Positions 53,574 to 63,076 of a stretch of DNA of 64,000 nucleotides are shown piece by piece; positions within the stretch are counted from its first letter, which is position 1; the number at the start of each line of letters is the position of its first letter. The stretch is from NCBI GenBank assembly GCA_026537415.1, contig JAFNMF010000001.1:606712-670711 (forward strand), read 5' to 3'. This stretch comes from Acetobacteraceae bacterium B3987. Its GTDB lineage: Bacteria > Pseudomonadota > Alphaproteobacteria > Acetobacterales > Acetobacteraceae. The position numbers were made by a program, and so were the translations under genes. The notes under the pieces are model-generated. The model searched no databases and was not told the DNA's origin. It was given only the letters and a program-made list of their open reading frames with translations.

Positions 53574-53648
53574 GGCGGCGTAGCTCAGTGGTAGAGCAGG
53601 GGAATCATAATCCCTTGGTCGGCGGTTCAAATCCGTCCGCCGCTACCA
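53574..53648 (+). tRNA. tRNA-Met (CAT), elongator
   Basis: Cloverleaf checked by hand: acceptor GGCGGCG with CGCCGCT (G1-U72 wobble), D-arm GCTC/GAGC, anticodon stem GGGGA/TCCCT with loop ATCATAA giving CAT at 34-36, T-arm GGCGG/CCGTC with loop TTCAAAT. CCA is encoded. The acceptor and D-arm lack the initiator features and the sequence resembles alphaproteobacterial elongator tRNA-Met; tRNA-Ile(CAT) is less likely. Confidence 0.93.
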
Positions 53649-53751
53649 TCTTTCCTCATACCCTCCCCTAAAAAAATAATATGAAACATCAACCGTCGTT
53701 AGATGGTGCGTGTCATGTTCAATTCCATATGACGAAGAACAGACACAAAAA

Positions 53752-53779
53752 AAGCAGGCCAGTATAGACCAGCCTGCTT
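53752..53779 (-). terminator. Rho-independent terminator of the DUF4167 gene
   Basis: AAGCAGGC (53752-53759) pairs with GCCTGCTT (53772-53779). On the minus strand a T-run follows (complement of 53746-53753). A second short palindrome, CCTGCTAGCAGG, lies between it and the gene's stop. Confidence 0.85.
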
Positions 53780-53811
53780 TCCTGATAGCCTGCCTGCTAG
53801 CAGGAACAACA

Positions 53812-54267
53812 TTAGTCCTCGTCGTCCTGTTCAACCTCTTCTTCACGTTTCTCAACCCGCCGACGCCGTTCCGGTGTACGACGCTCACTTGTGGGGGCTG
53901 GAGCTTCCTCTTCATCCTGCTCCTGCCGTTCCCGGCGTTCCTGCCGTGCCTGCTCGTAATTACGCTGCCGCTCGGCACGCTCCTGCTGGGCAGCCTGAGC
54001 AGCCTGATTCATGGCATTAAGCACACGGAAATAATGTTCGGCATGCTGAAAATAAGCCTCTGCTTGCACACGGTCGCCAGTGCCGGTCGCATCACGGCCA
54101 AGCTGGAGATATTTTTCAAACAGCTGCTGGGCAGTACCACGAATGCGCAGATCAGGCCCGTTGCTCTCAAAGACATGGTTCCGGTTCAGCGGAATCTGAC
54201 CGTTATTGCCACGGGATGCTCCTCCACCGCCGCCTGAACGATGATGACGGTTCCTCATTCGCTTCAT
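53812..54267 (-). CDS. DUF4167-domain protein
   Basis: 151 aa. The conserved helical core RGTAQQLFEKYLQLGRDATGTGDRVQAEAYFQHAEHYFRVLN (in parts) is typical of DUF4167, found in Alphaproteobacteria downstream of prmC. N-terminus is a Arg/His/Gly-rich basic stretch, C-terminus a long Arg/Glu-rich charged, probably disordered tail. RNA-binding is often guessed from the basic ends; function is not known. It is 175 bases from prmC on the same strand, with its own terminator. Confidence 0.88.
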   Translation of the reverse strand: MKRMRNRHHRSGGGGGASRGNNGQIPLNRNHVFESNGPDLRIRGTAQQLFEKYLQLGRDATGTGDRVQAEAYFQHAEHYFRVLNAMNQAAQAAQQERAERQRNYEQARQERRERQEQDEEEAPAPTSERRTPERRRRVEKREEEVEQDDED

Positions 54268-54442
54268 ATTTTCAAACCCGCAATCTTGTCACAATGGCAC
54301 TCTCAGCGGCCAATCTGCCGTTTCTTCCCATATTGTTCGAAGAAACACCACTCTCAGAGGAAACGACTCTGCACCGTTTGCTGACAGCCATCACTGTAAT
54401 GCTGCCTATCCTCTGTATTTTCCTCTAGCAATCTATCAGGCA

Positions 54443-55306
54443 TCAGCCCATAAGCCAACTGCTTTCCTTAGAAAAGGCAAGAACCAAGGCACGCTCCACA
54501 CCGCCTAGATCCTTCCGACATTCCAGCACCGTTAGGCCTTCTGCTTCTGCCAGCTCACTAACCGCCTGTGCCTGCCCTATACCCAATTCCAACACAGCAC
54601 AGCCATCTTCTGAAAGCAGATGAGGCAGGCTTCTGCACAGTGTCCGATAAGCCGTCAGCCCATCAGCCCCACCATCCAAAGCACGATGTGGTTCATAGGC
54701 CGCTACATCCGGCATCAGACGGGCCATATCTGCATGTTCAATATAAGGCGGGTTAGAGAGAACGACATCAAACCGTCCCCTCACCGCAGCATTCCAATCC
54801 CCCGCTATAAAGGCTGCCCGGTCTGAGAGACCGTTACGGCGTGCATTCCGTCGTGCCAGAGCCGCAGCAGCGGGTGCAATATCCACCCCCAATCCCCATG
54901 CCTGCGGATACTCGCTCAATGCGGCCAGTAACAGGCATCCCGTTCCAGTGCCGAGGTCCAAAACAGAGCGAACAGCCTGCCGGTCCTGCCTATGGTCCAG
55001 CAGTGCCTCTAGCAATGTCTCACTATCCCCTCGGGGAATGAGGGTTTCCGGCGATACATGTAGATCCAACGTCCAGAAGCCCTGCTCCCCGATGATGAAG
55101 GCAACCGGCTCCCGTTGGCTGCGTCGCTGAATGGCAGCCTGAAATTTTTCCGCAGCGTTACTCGGAATTTCATCACGCTGCATCAGCTCCATCCGGGTCC
55201 AGCCACAGGCCCAGCACAGCAGCAAACGAGCCTCGGAGGCTGCATCTTCTATCCCAGCCTGAAAAAGTCTTTCCCCAGCCTGTTTCAAAAGATTTATTTT
55301 ACGCAT
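54443..55306 (-). CDS. prmC: Release factor glutamine methyltransferase
   Basis: Methylates the Gln of the GGQ motif in release factors RF1/RF2. SAM-binding VLDLGTGTGCLLLAAL and the catalytic SNPPYIE (N-P-P-Y) are visible; the N-terminal helical release-factor-binding domain precedes. 287 aa. Its substrate PrfA is encoded just upstream (about 600 bases), but here a plus-strand secreted hypothetical gene lies between the two, so prmC must have its own promoter or rely on long readthrough. Confidence 0.93.
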   Translation of the reverse strand: MRKINLLKQAGERLFQAGIEDAASEARLLLCWACGWTRMELMQRDEIPSNAAEKFQAAIQRRSQREPVAFIIGEQGFWTLDLHVSPETLIPRGDSETLLEALLDHRQDRQAVRSVLDLGTGTGCLLLAALSEYPQAWGLGVDIAPAAAALARRNARRNGLSDRAAFIAGDWNAAVRGRFDVVLSNPPYIEHADMARLMPDVAAYEPHRALDGGADGLTAYRTLCRSLPHLLSEDGCAVLELGIGQAQAVSELAEAEGLTVLECRKDLGGVERALVLAFSKESSWLMG

Positions 55307-55353
55307 AGACGCTATCCCTGATCGACCGCTTTCTCATTCCAAGAAGACCAGAC

Positions 55354-55842
55354 ATGACCACATCCCGTTTCCTGCATTCTCTGCTCTTTCTTCTCGGTCT
55401 CAGCACCCTGCTGATTCCCGCTGCAAAAAGTGAAACCATAAATCCCATGCCAGATGGACCAACGGGAGGAAGTTTTACCGTCCATGATGGCCGCGCCCCT
55501 GATGAAGTATCAGAATCCACCCGGCTCTATCTCAACGGCCATCTGGCAGCAACATTCCGTCTTGATCTAGCCCATGCCGATGATACAGCCACAATTCCCT
55601 TACCTTTGGGCCGTGTTGATATTCCCTATACACTCTGTGGTACTGTAACCGTCATGCATGATGGCCATGCTGAAACACGGGATGTTAGCGGAGAAGGTGT
55701 TCTCCACAATCCGGACGGCCATTATTTTGAGGCTGTCGGCAGCGAGAACTTCAAAGACTTCTTCCTGATGGATGAAACTGATCTGTCCGCCTCTGACCAT
55801 CGCAATGGTGCATCATCTCGCTGCCTATCTTCCACCAGCTAA
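55354..55842 (+). CDS. Secreted hypothetical protein (162 aa)
   Basis: A clear signal peptide (LLFLLGLSTLLIPAAKS, cleavage near residue 26) is followed by a beta-rich mature domain of about 135 residues with two cysteines (one in PYTLCGTVTV, one near the C-terminus). I do not recognise the family. It reads opposite to its neighbours, inserted between prmC and prfA, which are usually adjacent. The C-terminal ~15 residues are Ser-rich. It is likely a periplasmic or secreted protein with its own promoter in the gap after prmC. Confidence 0.65.
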   Translation: MTTSRFLHSLLFLLGLSTLLIPAAKSETINPMPDGPTGGSFTVHDGRAPDEVSESTRLYLNGHLAATFRLDLAHADDTATIPLPLGRVDIPYTLCGTVTVMHDGHAETRDVSGEGVLHNPDGHYFEAVGSENFKDFFLMDETDLSASDHRNGASSRCLSSTS

Positions 55843-55867
55843 GAGATGGCGGAATAGACCTATCCCC

Positions 55868-56941
55868 TCAAGGGCTGCCAATTTCCTCTGCCAGCAAGGC
55901 CATCTGCTCATGATGAGTCAGGGCATTGACGATCTCGTCGAACTCACCACCCATAACTTGATCTATCTTATAGAGCGTCAGATTAATGCGATGATCGGTC
56001 ACTCGGCCCTGAGGGAAATTATAAGTCCGTATTCGCTCGGAACGGTCCCCCGTGCCAACCTGCGACTTTCTGTCTGCTGCCCGGTTATCGTGTACCTTTT
56101 GACGCTCTGCCTCATAAAGACGGGCACGTAGAATCTGCATGGCTTTCGCCTTGTTGCGATGCTGGCTTTTTTCTTCCTGCATAGCCACGACGACACCCGT
56201 TGGCAGATGTGTGATGCGGACAGCACTTTCCGTCTTATTCACATGCTGTCCCCCCGCACCAGAGGCCCGGAAGACATCAATCCGCAGGTCTTCTTCATTC
56301 ACCTGCACGTCAACCTCTTCAGCTTCCGGCAAGACAGCCACTGTTACCGTGGAGGTATGAATCCGCCCTTGATTTTCCGTGGCGGGAACACGCTGGACAC
56401 GATGCACACCGGACTCATATTTGAAACGGGCAAACACCCCCCGTCCGGTAATAGTGGCCATACCCTCCCGAATGCCGGAAAGATCGCTTTCCGTCAGGGA
56501 CATGACCTCAAAACGCCATCCATTAGCCTCGGCAAAGCGGCGATAGGCTTCAAAGAGTTCCGCAGCGAAAAGGGCTGCCTCATCTCCACCGGCAGCGGGA
56601 CGAACCTCCAGAATGGCACTACGCTCATCAGCATCATCCCGAGGCAGAAGTGCCAGCTGCATCGCCTGCTCCAGAGCTGGCATGTCAGCTTCGACCTCGT
56701 CCAGCTCCATCCGAGCCAATTCCCGCATCTCCGGGTCCTGCATCAGAGCCTGCGCCTCTTTCTGACGCTTCTGCGCTGCCTGCCAAGCCCGAATAGCCTC
56801 CACGGGTTTTTCCATGGCGGCATAATCCCGGGAAAGACGAACGAACTCCTCTCCGCTCGCCTCCCCGGAAGCCATCATTGCCTGCATTTCTTCAAAGCGG
56901 GCAATGATCTGCTCCAATTTATGCTCCATAGCCGCACTCAT
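55868..56941 (-). CDS. prfA: Peptide chain release factor 1
   Basis: Recognises UAA and UAG and triggers peptide release. [12 protein letters not shown] is the universal GGQ catalytic motif and PAT (RVPATE) appears as the anticodon-like tripeptide region; N- and C-terminal helical regions complete 357 aa. Starts with ATGA overlapping the hisS stop. prmC, its modifying enzyme, lies downstream beyond the plus-strand hypothetical gene. Confidence 0.95.
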   Translation of the reverse strand: MSAAMEHKLEQIIARFEEMQAMMASGEASGEEFVRLSRDYAAMEKPVEAIRAWQAAQKRQKEAQALMQDPEMRELARMELDEVEADMPALEQAMQLALLPRDDADERSAILEVRPAAGGDEAALFAAELFEAYRRFAEANGWRFEVMSLTESDLSGIREGMATITGRGVFARFKYESGVHRVQRVPATENQGRIHTSTVTVAVLPEAEEVDVQVNEEDLRIDVFRASGAGGQHVNKTESAVRITHLPTGVVVAMQEEKSQHRNKAKAMQILRARLYEAERQKVHDNRAADRKSQVGTGDRSERIRTYNFPQGRVTDHRINLTLYKIDQVMGGEFDEIVNALTHHEQMALLAEEIGSP

Positions 56942-58188
56942 GAGGCTCGGGCACGCTCCAGAACAGAAACGATATCCGCCACAGGCACTTCTTCCTGCTC
57001 CCGTGAGGCCAGATGACGCAGCTGCACGACATCCCGTGCCAGATCATCATCCCCAAGGAAGAGAGCATGAGACGCACCAGACTGCACGATGCGGTCCATG
57101 CGCTTCTTCATGTTTCCCCGTGTCTCGATCGAAACGGAAAGGCCACTATCCCGCAGGGCACGAGAGACAGACGCTGCCTTGAGCAGAGCCGCATCCCCCA
57201 TAGGCAGAATAGCCACATCGCTGACTTCAGCTTCTGGGGCCTCAATCAATGCGGCAAGCCGTTCAACCCCGGCAGCCCACCCAATACAGGGCACGGCGGG
57301 ACCGCCCATTTCTTCAACAAGCCCCTCATACCGGCCACCGGCCAGAACAGTACCCTGCGAACCCAGCTTGTCCGTGACAAACTCGAACACGGTATGACTG
57401 TAATAATCCAGCCCACGAACGATCCGAGGATTTTCCACAAACGCAACACCGAACGCCTCCAGAGCCGCTTTCAGCTCATTCCAGAAGGTACGGGATTCGT
57501 CATTGAGGTAATCATCAAAAGCCGGAGCATCAGCCAGAAGTGCCCTGTCCTGCTCTGCCTTGCTGTCCAGAATCCTCAAAGGGTTGAGTTCCAGCCGTGA
57601 GCGGCTGTCTTCGGAGAGACGATCCTCATGCTGGCGAAAATAGGCCACCAGAGCCTCACGCCATGCCATGCGGCTCGCCTTATCGCCCAGCGTGTTCAGC
57701 TCAAGCCGCAGGTCATCCCCTAGACCAAGCTCTACGAGAAAGTCTCGGGCCATAGCGATGATCTCAGCATCACGGAAGGGACTTTCCGCACCGATCAGCT
57801 CCGCACCGATCTGATGAAACTGACGGAAACGCCCCTTCTGTGGTCGTTCATACCGAAACATCGGACCAGTGTAGAAAATCTTCTGTGGCAGAGCCTGCGT
57901 CAAGGAATTGGAGACCAGCGCACGGGCCACGCCTGCCGTCCCTTCCGGGCGGAGAGTCAAGCTCTCCCCGCCACGGTCCTCAAAGGTGTACATTTCCTTC
58001 GAGACAACGTCTGAACTTTCCCCCAAAGACCGGGCAAAGACATGCGTGTCCTCAAAAATAGGCGTTGCCCACTGGCTGAAGCCATAGCGATGGAAAATCG
58101 TCTTTCCCGTACCCGTGACCTTCTGATGGCGGCGCATATCCTCGCCCAAAAGGTCTTTCGTACCCCGTGGCGACTGGAAGCGTGCCAT
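56938..58188 (-). CDS. hisS: Histidyl-tRNA synthetase
   Basis: Charges tRNA-His. Class II motifs: motif 1 region in the N-terminal 80 residues, motif 2 [19 protein letters not shown], the histidine-A motif [12 protein letters not shown], and motif 3 [11 protein letters not shown] (here [11 protein letters not shown]). The C-terminal anticodon domain is shorter than average but present. 416 aa. Its start overlaps the ispG stop by one base (TGATG), and prfA overlaps its end. Confidence 0.95.
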   Translation of the reverse strand: MARFQSPRGTKDLLGEDMRRHQKVTGTGKTIFHRYGFSQWATPIFEDTHVFARSLGESSDVVSKEMYTFEDRGGESLTLRPEGTAGVARALVSNSLTQALPQKIFYTGPMFRYERPQKGRFRQFHQIGAELIGAESPFRDAEIIAMARDFLVELGLGDDLRLELNTLGDKASRMAWREALVAYFRQHEDRLSEDSRSRLELNPLRILDSKAEQDRALLADAPAFDDYLNDESRTFWNELKAALEAFGVAFVENPRIVRGLDYYSHTVFEFVTDKLGSQGTVLAGGRYEGLVEEMGGPAVPCIGWAAGVERLAALIEAPEAEVSDVAILPMGDAALLKAASVSRALRDSGLSVSIETRGNMKKRMDRIVQSGASHALFLGDDDLARDVVQLRHLASREQEEVPVADIVSVLERARAS

Positions 58189-59309
58189 CAGTGCGCTGCC
58201 TTCTCGGCGGTTCCTGCCTCAATGGCTGCCACACGCGCTTCCACCAGCTCCACGATATGCTCAATCATATTCTCAGCAGGCATAGTGTGGTCCTGCTTAC
58301 CGGCTGCATAAACCATGTGCCGACCAGAGCCACCACCTGTCACGCCAATATCGGTCATCAGTGCTTCACCCGGACCATTGACCACACAGCCAATGATGGA
58401 GAGCGTCAACGGTGTCTTGATATGCTGGAGGCGATCTTCCAGCGTCTGCACCGTATCCACCACATTGAATCCCTGACGGGCACAAGATGGGCAGGAAATG
58501 ATCTTCACACCACGGTGCCGCAGGCCAAGAGACTTGAGGATATCCCAACCCACCAGCACCTCTTCCTCCGGAGGGGCAGAAAGAGAGACACGCATCGTAT
58601 CACCCACGCCGGCCCAGAGGAGGTTACCAAGGCCAAGAGCGGACTTCACTGTCCCCGCCCGCTTGGAGCCTGCTTCTGTAATACCGATATGCAGCGGATG
58701 GTCACAGCAAGCGGCCAGCTGTTTATAGGCTTCCACCGCCATGAAAACATCGGAAGCCTTCACGCTGATTTTGAATTCATGAAAGTCATGATCCTCAAGA
58801 ATCTTTGCGTGTTCCAGTGCGCTCTCCACAAGAGCTTCCGGCTTCGGCTCGCCATACTTCTCCAACAGGTGACGTTCCAGCGACCCGGCATTCACACCGA
58901 TACGAATGGAACAGCCGTGGTCACGAGCAGCCTTGACGACCTCACGCACACGGTCAGCACTGCCGATATTGCCCGGATTGATACGCAGGCAAGCCGCACC
59001 GGCTGCCGCAGCCTCAATAGCCCGCTTATAGTGAAAGTGAATATCCGCCACGATCGGCGCATTAACTTCCTCTACGATAGTTTTCAGTGCCTTGGTGCTG
59101 CCTTCATCAGGACAGGATACACGGACGATATCAACGCCAGCCATTTCGGCCTTGCGGATCTGAGCAATCGTTCCTTCAATATCCGTTGTCAGCGTGTTGG
59201 TCATGGTCTGCACCGAAACAGGTGCATCGCCACCAACGGCAACATTACCAACATAGATCTTCCGTGATTTACGGCGTTCAATATGCTGATAGGGACGTAA
59301 ACTGCTCAT
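58188..59309 (-). CDS. ispG: 4-hydroxy-3-methylbut-2-en-1-yl diphosphate synthase
   Basis: Iron-sulfur enzyme converting MEcPP to HMBPP in the MEP isoprenoid pathway, feeding IspB/UbiA. The [4Fe-4S] ligands are in [11 protein letters not shown] (two cysteines) and [13 protein letters not shown] (third), the N-terminal [13 protein letters not shown] is characteristic. About 373 aa from MSSLRPYQ, where GGAGAGG lies six bases upstream; an upstream MGQSS start is rejected. Order rodZ-ispG-hisS is conserved in Proteobacteria. Confidence 0.95.
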   Translation of the reverse strand: MSSLRPYQHIERRKSRKIYVGNVAVGGDAPVSVQTMTNTLTTDIEGTIAQIRKAEMAGVDIVRVSCPDEGSTKALKTIVEEVNAPIVADIHFHYKRAIEAAAAGAACLRINPGNIGSADRVREVVKAARDHGCSIRIGVNAGSLERHLLEKYGEPKPEALVESALEHAKILEDHDFHEFKISVKASDVFMAVEAYKQLAACCDHPLHIGITEAGSKRAGTVKSALGLGNLLWAGVGDTMRVSLSAPPEEEVLVGWDILKSLGLRHRGVKIISCPSCARQGFNVVDTVQTLEDRLQHIKTPLTLSIIGCVVNGPGEALMTDIGVTGGGSGRHMVYAAGKQDHTMPAENMIEHIVELVEARVAAIEAGTAEKAAH

Positions 59310-59382
59310 CAATAACCTCTCCGGGTCCTGACTGGACTGACCCATGATTAACGTGACCGCCTCCATGAACGGTCACAGAACT

Positions 59383-60546
59383 TTACTGGCTGCGTTTATC
59401 TGCCGCTTCCGGTGCTGCGGTCACTCCGGTGGCCAAAGAGCCATATCCGTAATGCCCCTGCTCCACAGATGCCGCATCGACCGTCACATTGCGAACAACC
59501 CTGCCACGCAGCCCTAGGGGAGCGCTTACAACATTCCCGGCCTGAAAAACAACACCCCCGGCATTACCACTGGTGATGCGATATGTTTCCCCAACATTTC
59601 CCTGCCAGCTCTCTCCCTTCTTCAGGACCCGAGCCAACAAAGATTTTCCGGAAGCATCAGTAATCTGCACCCAGCTATCTTCACGAGCCAAAAGCTCGAC
59701 CCGATCACCTGCATCCTGATTCGAGGCCGCCTGTACCGGGGCAGGCTGCGAAACTGAAGGCTTAGGAACCTCTGGTACGGATTGCACAGCAGGAGCAGCT
59801 GCTCCAGCAGGAACATCAGCCGGATGGTCACTCACGCTATGAGAGACCTCATTTCCTGCGGCATCAACAGTAGAAGGCATCGCCGTAGCTGACGGAGAAA
59901 CGACTTCCGGTGCTGGTGGCAGGTCAGGGGTATCTTTCAGACCATCATCAGGCTTAGCGGTTCCTTCCTGCGTTTCAACAGGGGCAGACGGTGTTCCTGT
60001 CTGTGCCGTTACAAGCTGATTGGCCGGAGCTTGGGGAGTAGCCTGCTGAGGGGCCGCTGGTGCGACCGCAGCGGGCGGAGGCTCGGCATTATCGGCCAGA
60101 TGGGACGGCAAAACGGATGAAGCAAGCTGCCCGTGGGAGGAGAAATGATACCACCCCGCATAGCCCCCGGCGATCACAATCAACCCAATACCCAGCAACA
60201 CCCAAAGCCCTGCTGAACGCCCTTCCTGCGGACCAGGAAGAGTCAGATGAACGGTCTGACGCTTTGGCGTAAGAGTGGACAACTCACGCTTAGCCTGCTG
60301 TATAAGCTCCTCGCTCTCTATCCCCAGGAGATGGGCGTAGCTCTTGATAAATCCAAGAGCATAAACACTGTCTGGCAGTTCGGAATAACGACCGCTCTCG
60401 ATAGCCTGAAGCGTTGCAAGCCTTACCTTCAGATAGGCTTCAACGTCCTCCAACTTCCAGCCCAGCTCTTTACGCCGAGCCATCAAGCGGCCCCCAAGAG
60501 TGGCAGATGACTGACCGGCCATATCCTGCCTCGTTTTATCGTCCAT
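59383..60546 (-). CDS. rodZ: RodZ-like cell-shape protein
   Basis: 387 aa. N-terminal helix-turn-helix of the RodZ type (RLMARRKELGWKLEDVEAYLKVRLATLQAIE), one membrane segment about residue 115-135 (LWVLLGIGLIVIAGGYAGWY), a long Pro/Ala/Gln-rich linker to ~residue 280, and a C-terminal DUF4115 beta domain. RodZ binds MreB and links it to wall synthesis. ATG is preceded by GAGGGG; a GTG lies one codon upstream. First gene upstream of ispG, 73 bases apart. Confidence 0.9.
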   Translation of the reverse strand: MDDKTRQDMAGQSSATLGGRLMARRKELGWKLEDVEAYLKVRLATLQAIESGRYSELPDSVYALGFIKSYAHLLGIESEELIQQAKRELSTLTPKRQTVHLTLPGPQEGRSAGLWVLLGIGLIVIAGGYAGWYHFSSHGQLASSVLPSHLADNAEPPPAAVAPAAPQQATPQAPANQLVTAQTGTPSAPVETQEGTAKPDDGLKDTPDLPPAPEVVSPSATAMPSTVDAAGNEVSHSVSDHPADVPAGAAAPAVQSVPEVPKPSVSQPAPVQAASNQDAGDRVELLAREDSWVQITDASGKSLLARVLKKGESWQGNVGETYRITSGNAGGVVFQAGNVVSAPLGLRGRVVRNVTVDAASVEQGHYGYGSLATGVTAAPEAADKRSQ

Positions 60547-60593
60547 CACGTCACCCCTCTTCCTTATCTGACCAGACCTTCAGTTCGAAGGCA

Positions 60594-61643
60594 TTACTGC
60601 GCAGGCTCCGCATGAATACGCCGCTCACGCTTCTGAAGAGCTTCCACGGCCTGCTCCACCAGAGTATTGATAATATCCGCCACTGGCCGGATTTCCTTGA
60701 CCATCCCGACAGACTGACCGGCCATCATGGAACCGTTCTCCACGTCGCCTTCAATAACAGCACGCCGTAGGGCTCCGGCCCAGAAATGTTCGATTTCCAG
60801 CTGGGCCGCTTCACGCTCGAGCTCTCCCTTCCGGAAACGCTCAATCACATCAGCCTGATGGGTCATGAAGTGACGCGTCGCAGCGTTGGAAAGGCCACGC
60901 ACCGGGATGACCGGGAAACGCTCATCCAGCTGTACGGACATCACGGCATCACGAGCATTCCCCCGGCGGAAGGCCTCCTTGAAACGCTCATGAGCAATAC
61001 TTTCCTTGGAAGCCGCAAAGACCGTTCCGAACTGCCCACCAGCAGCACCCTGCTCAAGATAGGACAGGACAGCATCACCACGACCAAGGCCACCCGCCAC
61101 GAAAACGGGAACCTCCGTGATATTGGGAAGAATCTCCTGCGCCAGAACGTTCAGGGATACCGGCCCAACATGCCCACCAGCCTCGGAACCTTCGATAACC
61201 AGAGCCTCAATCCCCAGCTTCACAAGACGTTTGCCTAGAGCTAATGCAGGCGCAAACCCCATGACCCGTGCCCCACCATCACGCACCCGGCGGATAGTAG
61301 CACCAGTCGGTACGCCACCGGCCAGCACAACATGCGTCACCTTATGAGCAAGGCAGACATCCACGAGCGCATCCAACTTCGGGTGCATGGTGATGAGGTT
61401 GACGCCGAAGGGCTTATCCGTAAGTGCCTGAGTGGCGACAATCTCTTCCTCAAGACGTTCCGGCTCCATCGCCCCACAGGCAATCACACCAAAACCGCCC
61501 GCATTGGAAATAGCCGAAACCAGATTACGTTCGCTCACCCATGACATGGCACCGCCAAGAAGAGCGTAACGGCTACCCAGAAAATCACATCCCGGTTTCC
61601 AAAGCTGATCCAGCGTTTTACGTGCGTTCATTGCCTCACTCAT
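60594..61643 (-). CDS. Nitronate monooxygenase (2-nitropropane dioxygenase family)
   Basis: 349 aa FMN-dependent TIM-barrel protein. Seen: RYALLGGAMSWVSERNLVSAISNAGGFGVI, HVVLAGGVPTG, EGSEAGGHVG and PVFVAGGLGRGDAVLSYLEQGAAGGQFGT, all typical of the NMO/FabK-like superfamily. Members oxidise propionate-3-nitronate and similar toxins; some are enoyl-ACP reductases (FabK), but FabI is already present. Overlaps the lysC stop (ATGA) and so is translated from the same message. Substrate unproven. Confidence 0.85.
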   Translation of the reverse strand: MSEAMNARKTLDQLWKPGCDFLGSRYALLGGAMSWVSERNLVSAISNAGGFGVIACGAMEPERLEEEIVATQALTDKPFGVNLITMHPKLDALVDVCLAHKVTHVVLAGGVPTGATIRRVRDGGARVMGFAPALALGKRLVKLGIEALVIEGSEAGGHVGPVSLNVLAQEILPNITEVPVFVAGGLGRGDAVLSYLEQGAAGGQFGTVFAASKESIAHERFKEAFRRGNARDAVMSVQLDERFPVIPVRGLSNAATRHFMTHQADVIERFRKGELEREAAQLEIEHFWAGALRRAVIEGDVENGSMMAGQSVGMVKEIRPVADIINTLVEQAVEALQKRERRIHAEPAQ

Positions 61644-62950
61644 GCCTGCGCTCCCTCGGACGCATCCAGCCCGTAAGCCGTATGTAGTGCCCGCATGGCC
61701 AGCTCCATATATTCTGCATCAATCAAAACAGAAATCTTAATCTCGCTCGTAGAAATCACCTGAAGGTTGATCCCTTTTTCCGCAAGTGTCCGGAACATGG
61801 TGGTCGCTACCCCTGTATTGGAGCGCATACCCACACCGACCACGCTTATCTTCGCAACATTCTTGGAGGTGTTCAGGTCCCCATAACCAATCTCGGGGCG
61901 CATTTCTTCCAAAATCTGGCAGGCCCGGTCTTCATCGCCCTTACTGACAGTAAAGGTCATGTTCGTGCTACGATCTGCACCGATGCTCTGGACAATCATG
62001 TCCACATTCAGTCCCGCAGCGGAGAGAGGCTCGAATATTCTTGCTGCAATGCCCGGCTCATCAGGCACCTGCCGGATGGTGATCTTCGCATCATCCATAG
62101 AATACGCAATACCGGTCACCAGCTTCTTTTCCACGCTTTCGTCCTCATCCACTACAATGGTTCCGCTGTTCTCATCCGTCTCCACGAAAGAGGATAGAAC
62201 ACGCACATGCACCTTTTCCCGCATGGCCAGCCCCACGCTGCGGGTCTGAAGAACCTTGGCACCGACAGAAGCCAGCTCCAGCATTTCTTCATAAGTAATC
62301 TGCTCAAGACGACGCGCCTGCTTCACAATGCGCGGGTCGGTCGTATAGATGCCATCTACATCCGTATAAATATCGCACTGGTCAGCTTTTATGGCAGCAG
62401 CCAATGCCACAGCCGACGTATCGGAACCACCCCGCCCCAATGTGGCGATGCGTCCCTTGGCATCTACGCCCTGAAAGCCTGCAATCACTGGCACGATGCC
62501 CTGATCCAGACAATGGCGCAGGGCCGTTCCATCCACATCCTCAATAGCAGCGCAGCCGTGCATCTCATCGGTCAACAAGGGAATCTGCCATCCCTGGAAT
62601 GAACGAGCCGGCACACCTATTGCGCCCAGCGCAATGGCAAGCAGACCACTGGTCACCTGCTCACCTGAAGCCACGACCGCATCATATTCTGCCGGGTCTG
62701 CCTGTGCATTCAGCTCACGACAATAATCTACCATCTGGTTGGTCACGCCAGACATAGCGGAAACAACCACCGCTATGCGCTGCCCCTTGGCTCTTTCCTT
62801 CCGAACCTTCTCCGCCACAATGCGAATACGTTCAAGGTCCTTGACGGAGGTCCCGCCAAATTTCATCACGACCGTACGGGGGGCCGACCGACCTGAGAAA
62901 GCACCATCAGCAGATCGTGCTGCATCATCCGAACAGTCGTGCATAGACAT
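61640..62950 (-). CDS. lysC: Aspartate kinase
   Basis: First enzyme of the lysine, threonine, methionine and diaminopimelate pathway. Kinase domain: VVMKFGGTSVKDL, FQGVDAKGRIATLGRGGSDTSAVALA, YTDVDGIYTTDPRIV. Two ACT domains follow at about residues 270-430 (PDEPGIAARIFEPLSAAGLNVDM, GVGMRSNTGVATTMFRTLAEKGINLQ), implying feedback by lysine and/or threonine. About 436 aa with an unusual Ala/Ser-rich N-terminal extension of about 28 residues before VVMKFGG; the true start may be later than the ATG used. Divergent from ubiG, a common pairing. Confidence 0.93.
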   Translation of the reverse strand: MSMHDCSDDAARSADGAFSGRSAPRTVVMKFGGTSVKDLERIRIVAEKVRKERAKGQRIAVVVSAMSGVTNQMVDYCRELNAQADPAEYDAVVASGEQVTSGLLAIALGAIGVPARSFQGWQIPLLTDEMHGCAAIEDVDGTALRHCLDQGIVPVIAGFQGVDAKGRIATLGRGGSDTSAVALAAAIKADQCDIYTDVDGIYTTDPRIVKQARRLEQITYEEMLELASVGAKVLQTRSVGLAMREKVHVRVLSSFVETDENSGTIVVDEDESVEKKLVTGIAYSMDDAKITIRQVPDEPGIAARIFEPLSAAGLNVDMIVQSIGADRSTNMTFTVSKGDEDRACQILEEMRPEIGYGDLNTSKNVAKISVVGVGMRSNTGVATTMFRTLAEKGINLQVISTSEIKISVLIDAEYMELAMRALHTAYGLDASEGAQA

Positions 62951-63076
62951 CGGGCAGAAAGCTCCAAGAATAAGGCTATCATTACATAAATATCCGTTCC
63001 ACATAGCTCTCCTGCCCTTTCACGTCTAGCCACAACATGGCAGAAAAGCACCATGAAAGCCGGGAGGAGCGTCAGA

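Noticed and set aside
53574-53648. tRNA with CAT anticodon as initiator tRNA or tRNA-Ile2
   Set aside because: It lacks the initiator's unpaired first base pair and GC-rich anticodon stem triplet, and its acceptor resembles elongator tRNA-Met more than tRNA-Ile(CAT); a covariance-model check would settle it.
53710-54237. Plus-strand frame opposite the DUF4167 gene
   Set aside because: DUF4167 is a clear family with conserved position next to prmC and its own terminator; the plus frame is a shadow.
54294-54428. Small plus-strand frame coding a hydrophobic ~44-aa peptide between DUF4167 and prmC
   Set aside because: No ribosome-binding site, no homolog recognised, and it lies in the leader region of DUF4167. 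Not enough to call a gene.
60594-61643. Idea that the nitronate monooxygenase belongs to the YqcI-cupin chemistry as a detoxifying partner
   Set aside because: It is 46 kb away and overlaps lysC in a housekeeping transcript; nothing in the sequence links the two.
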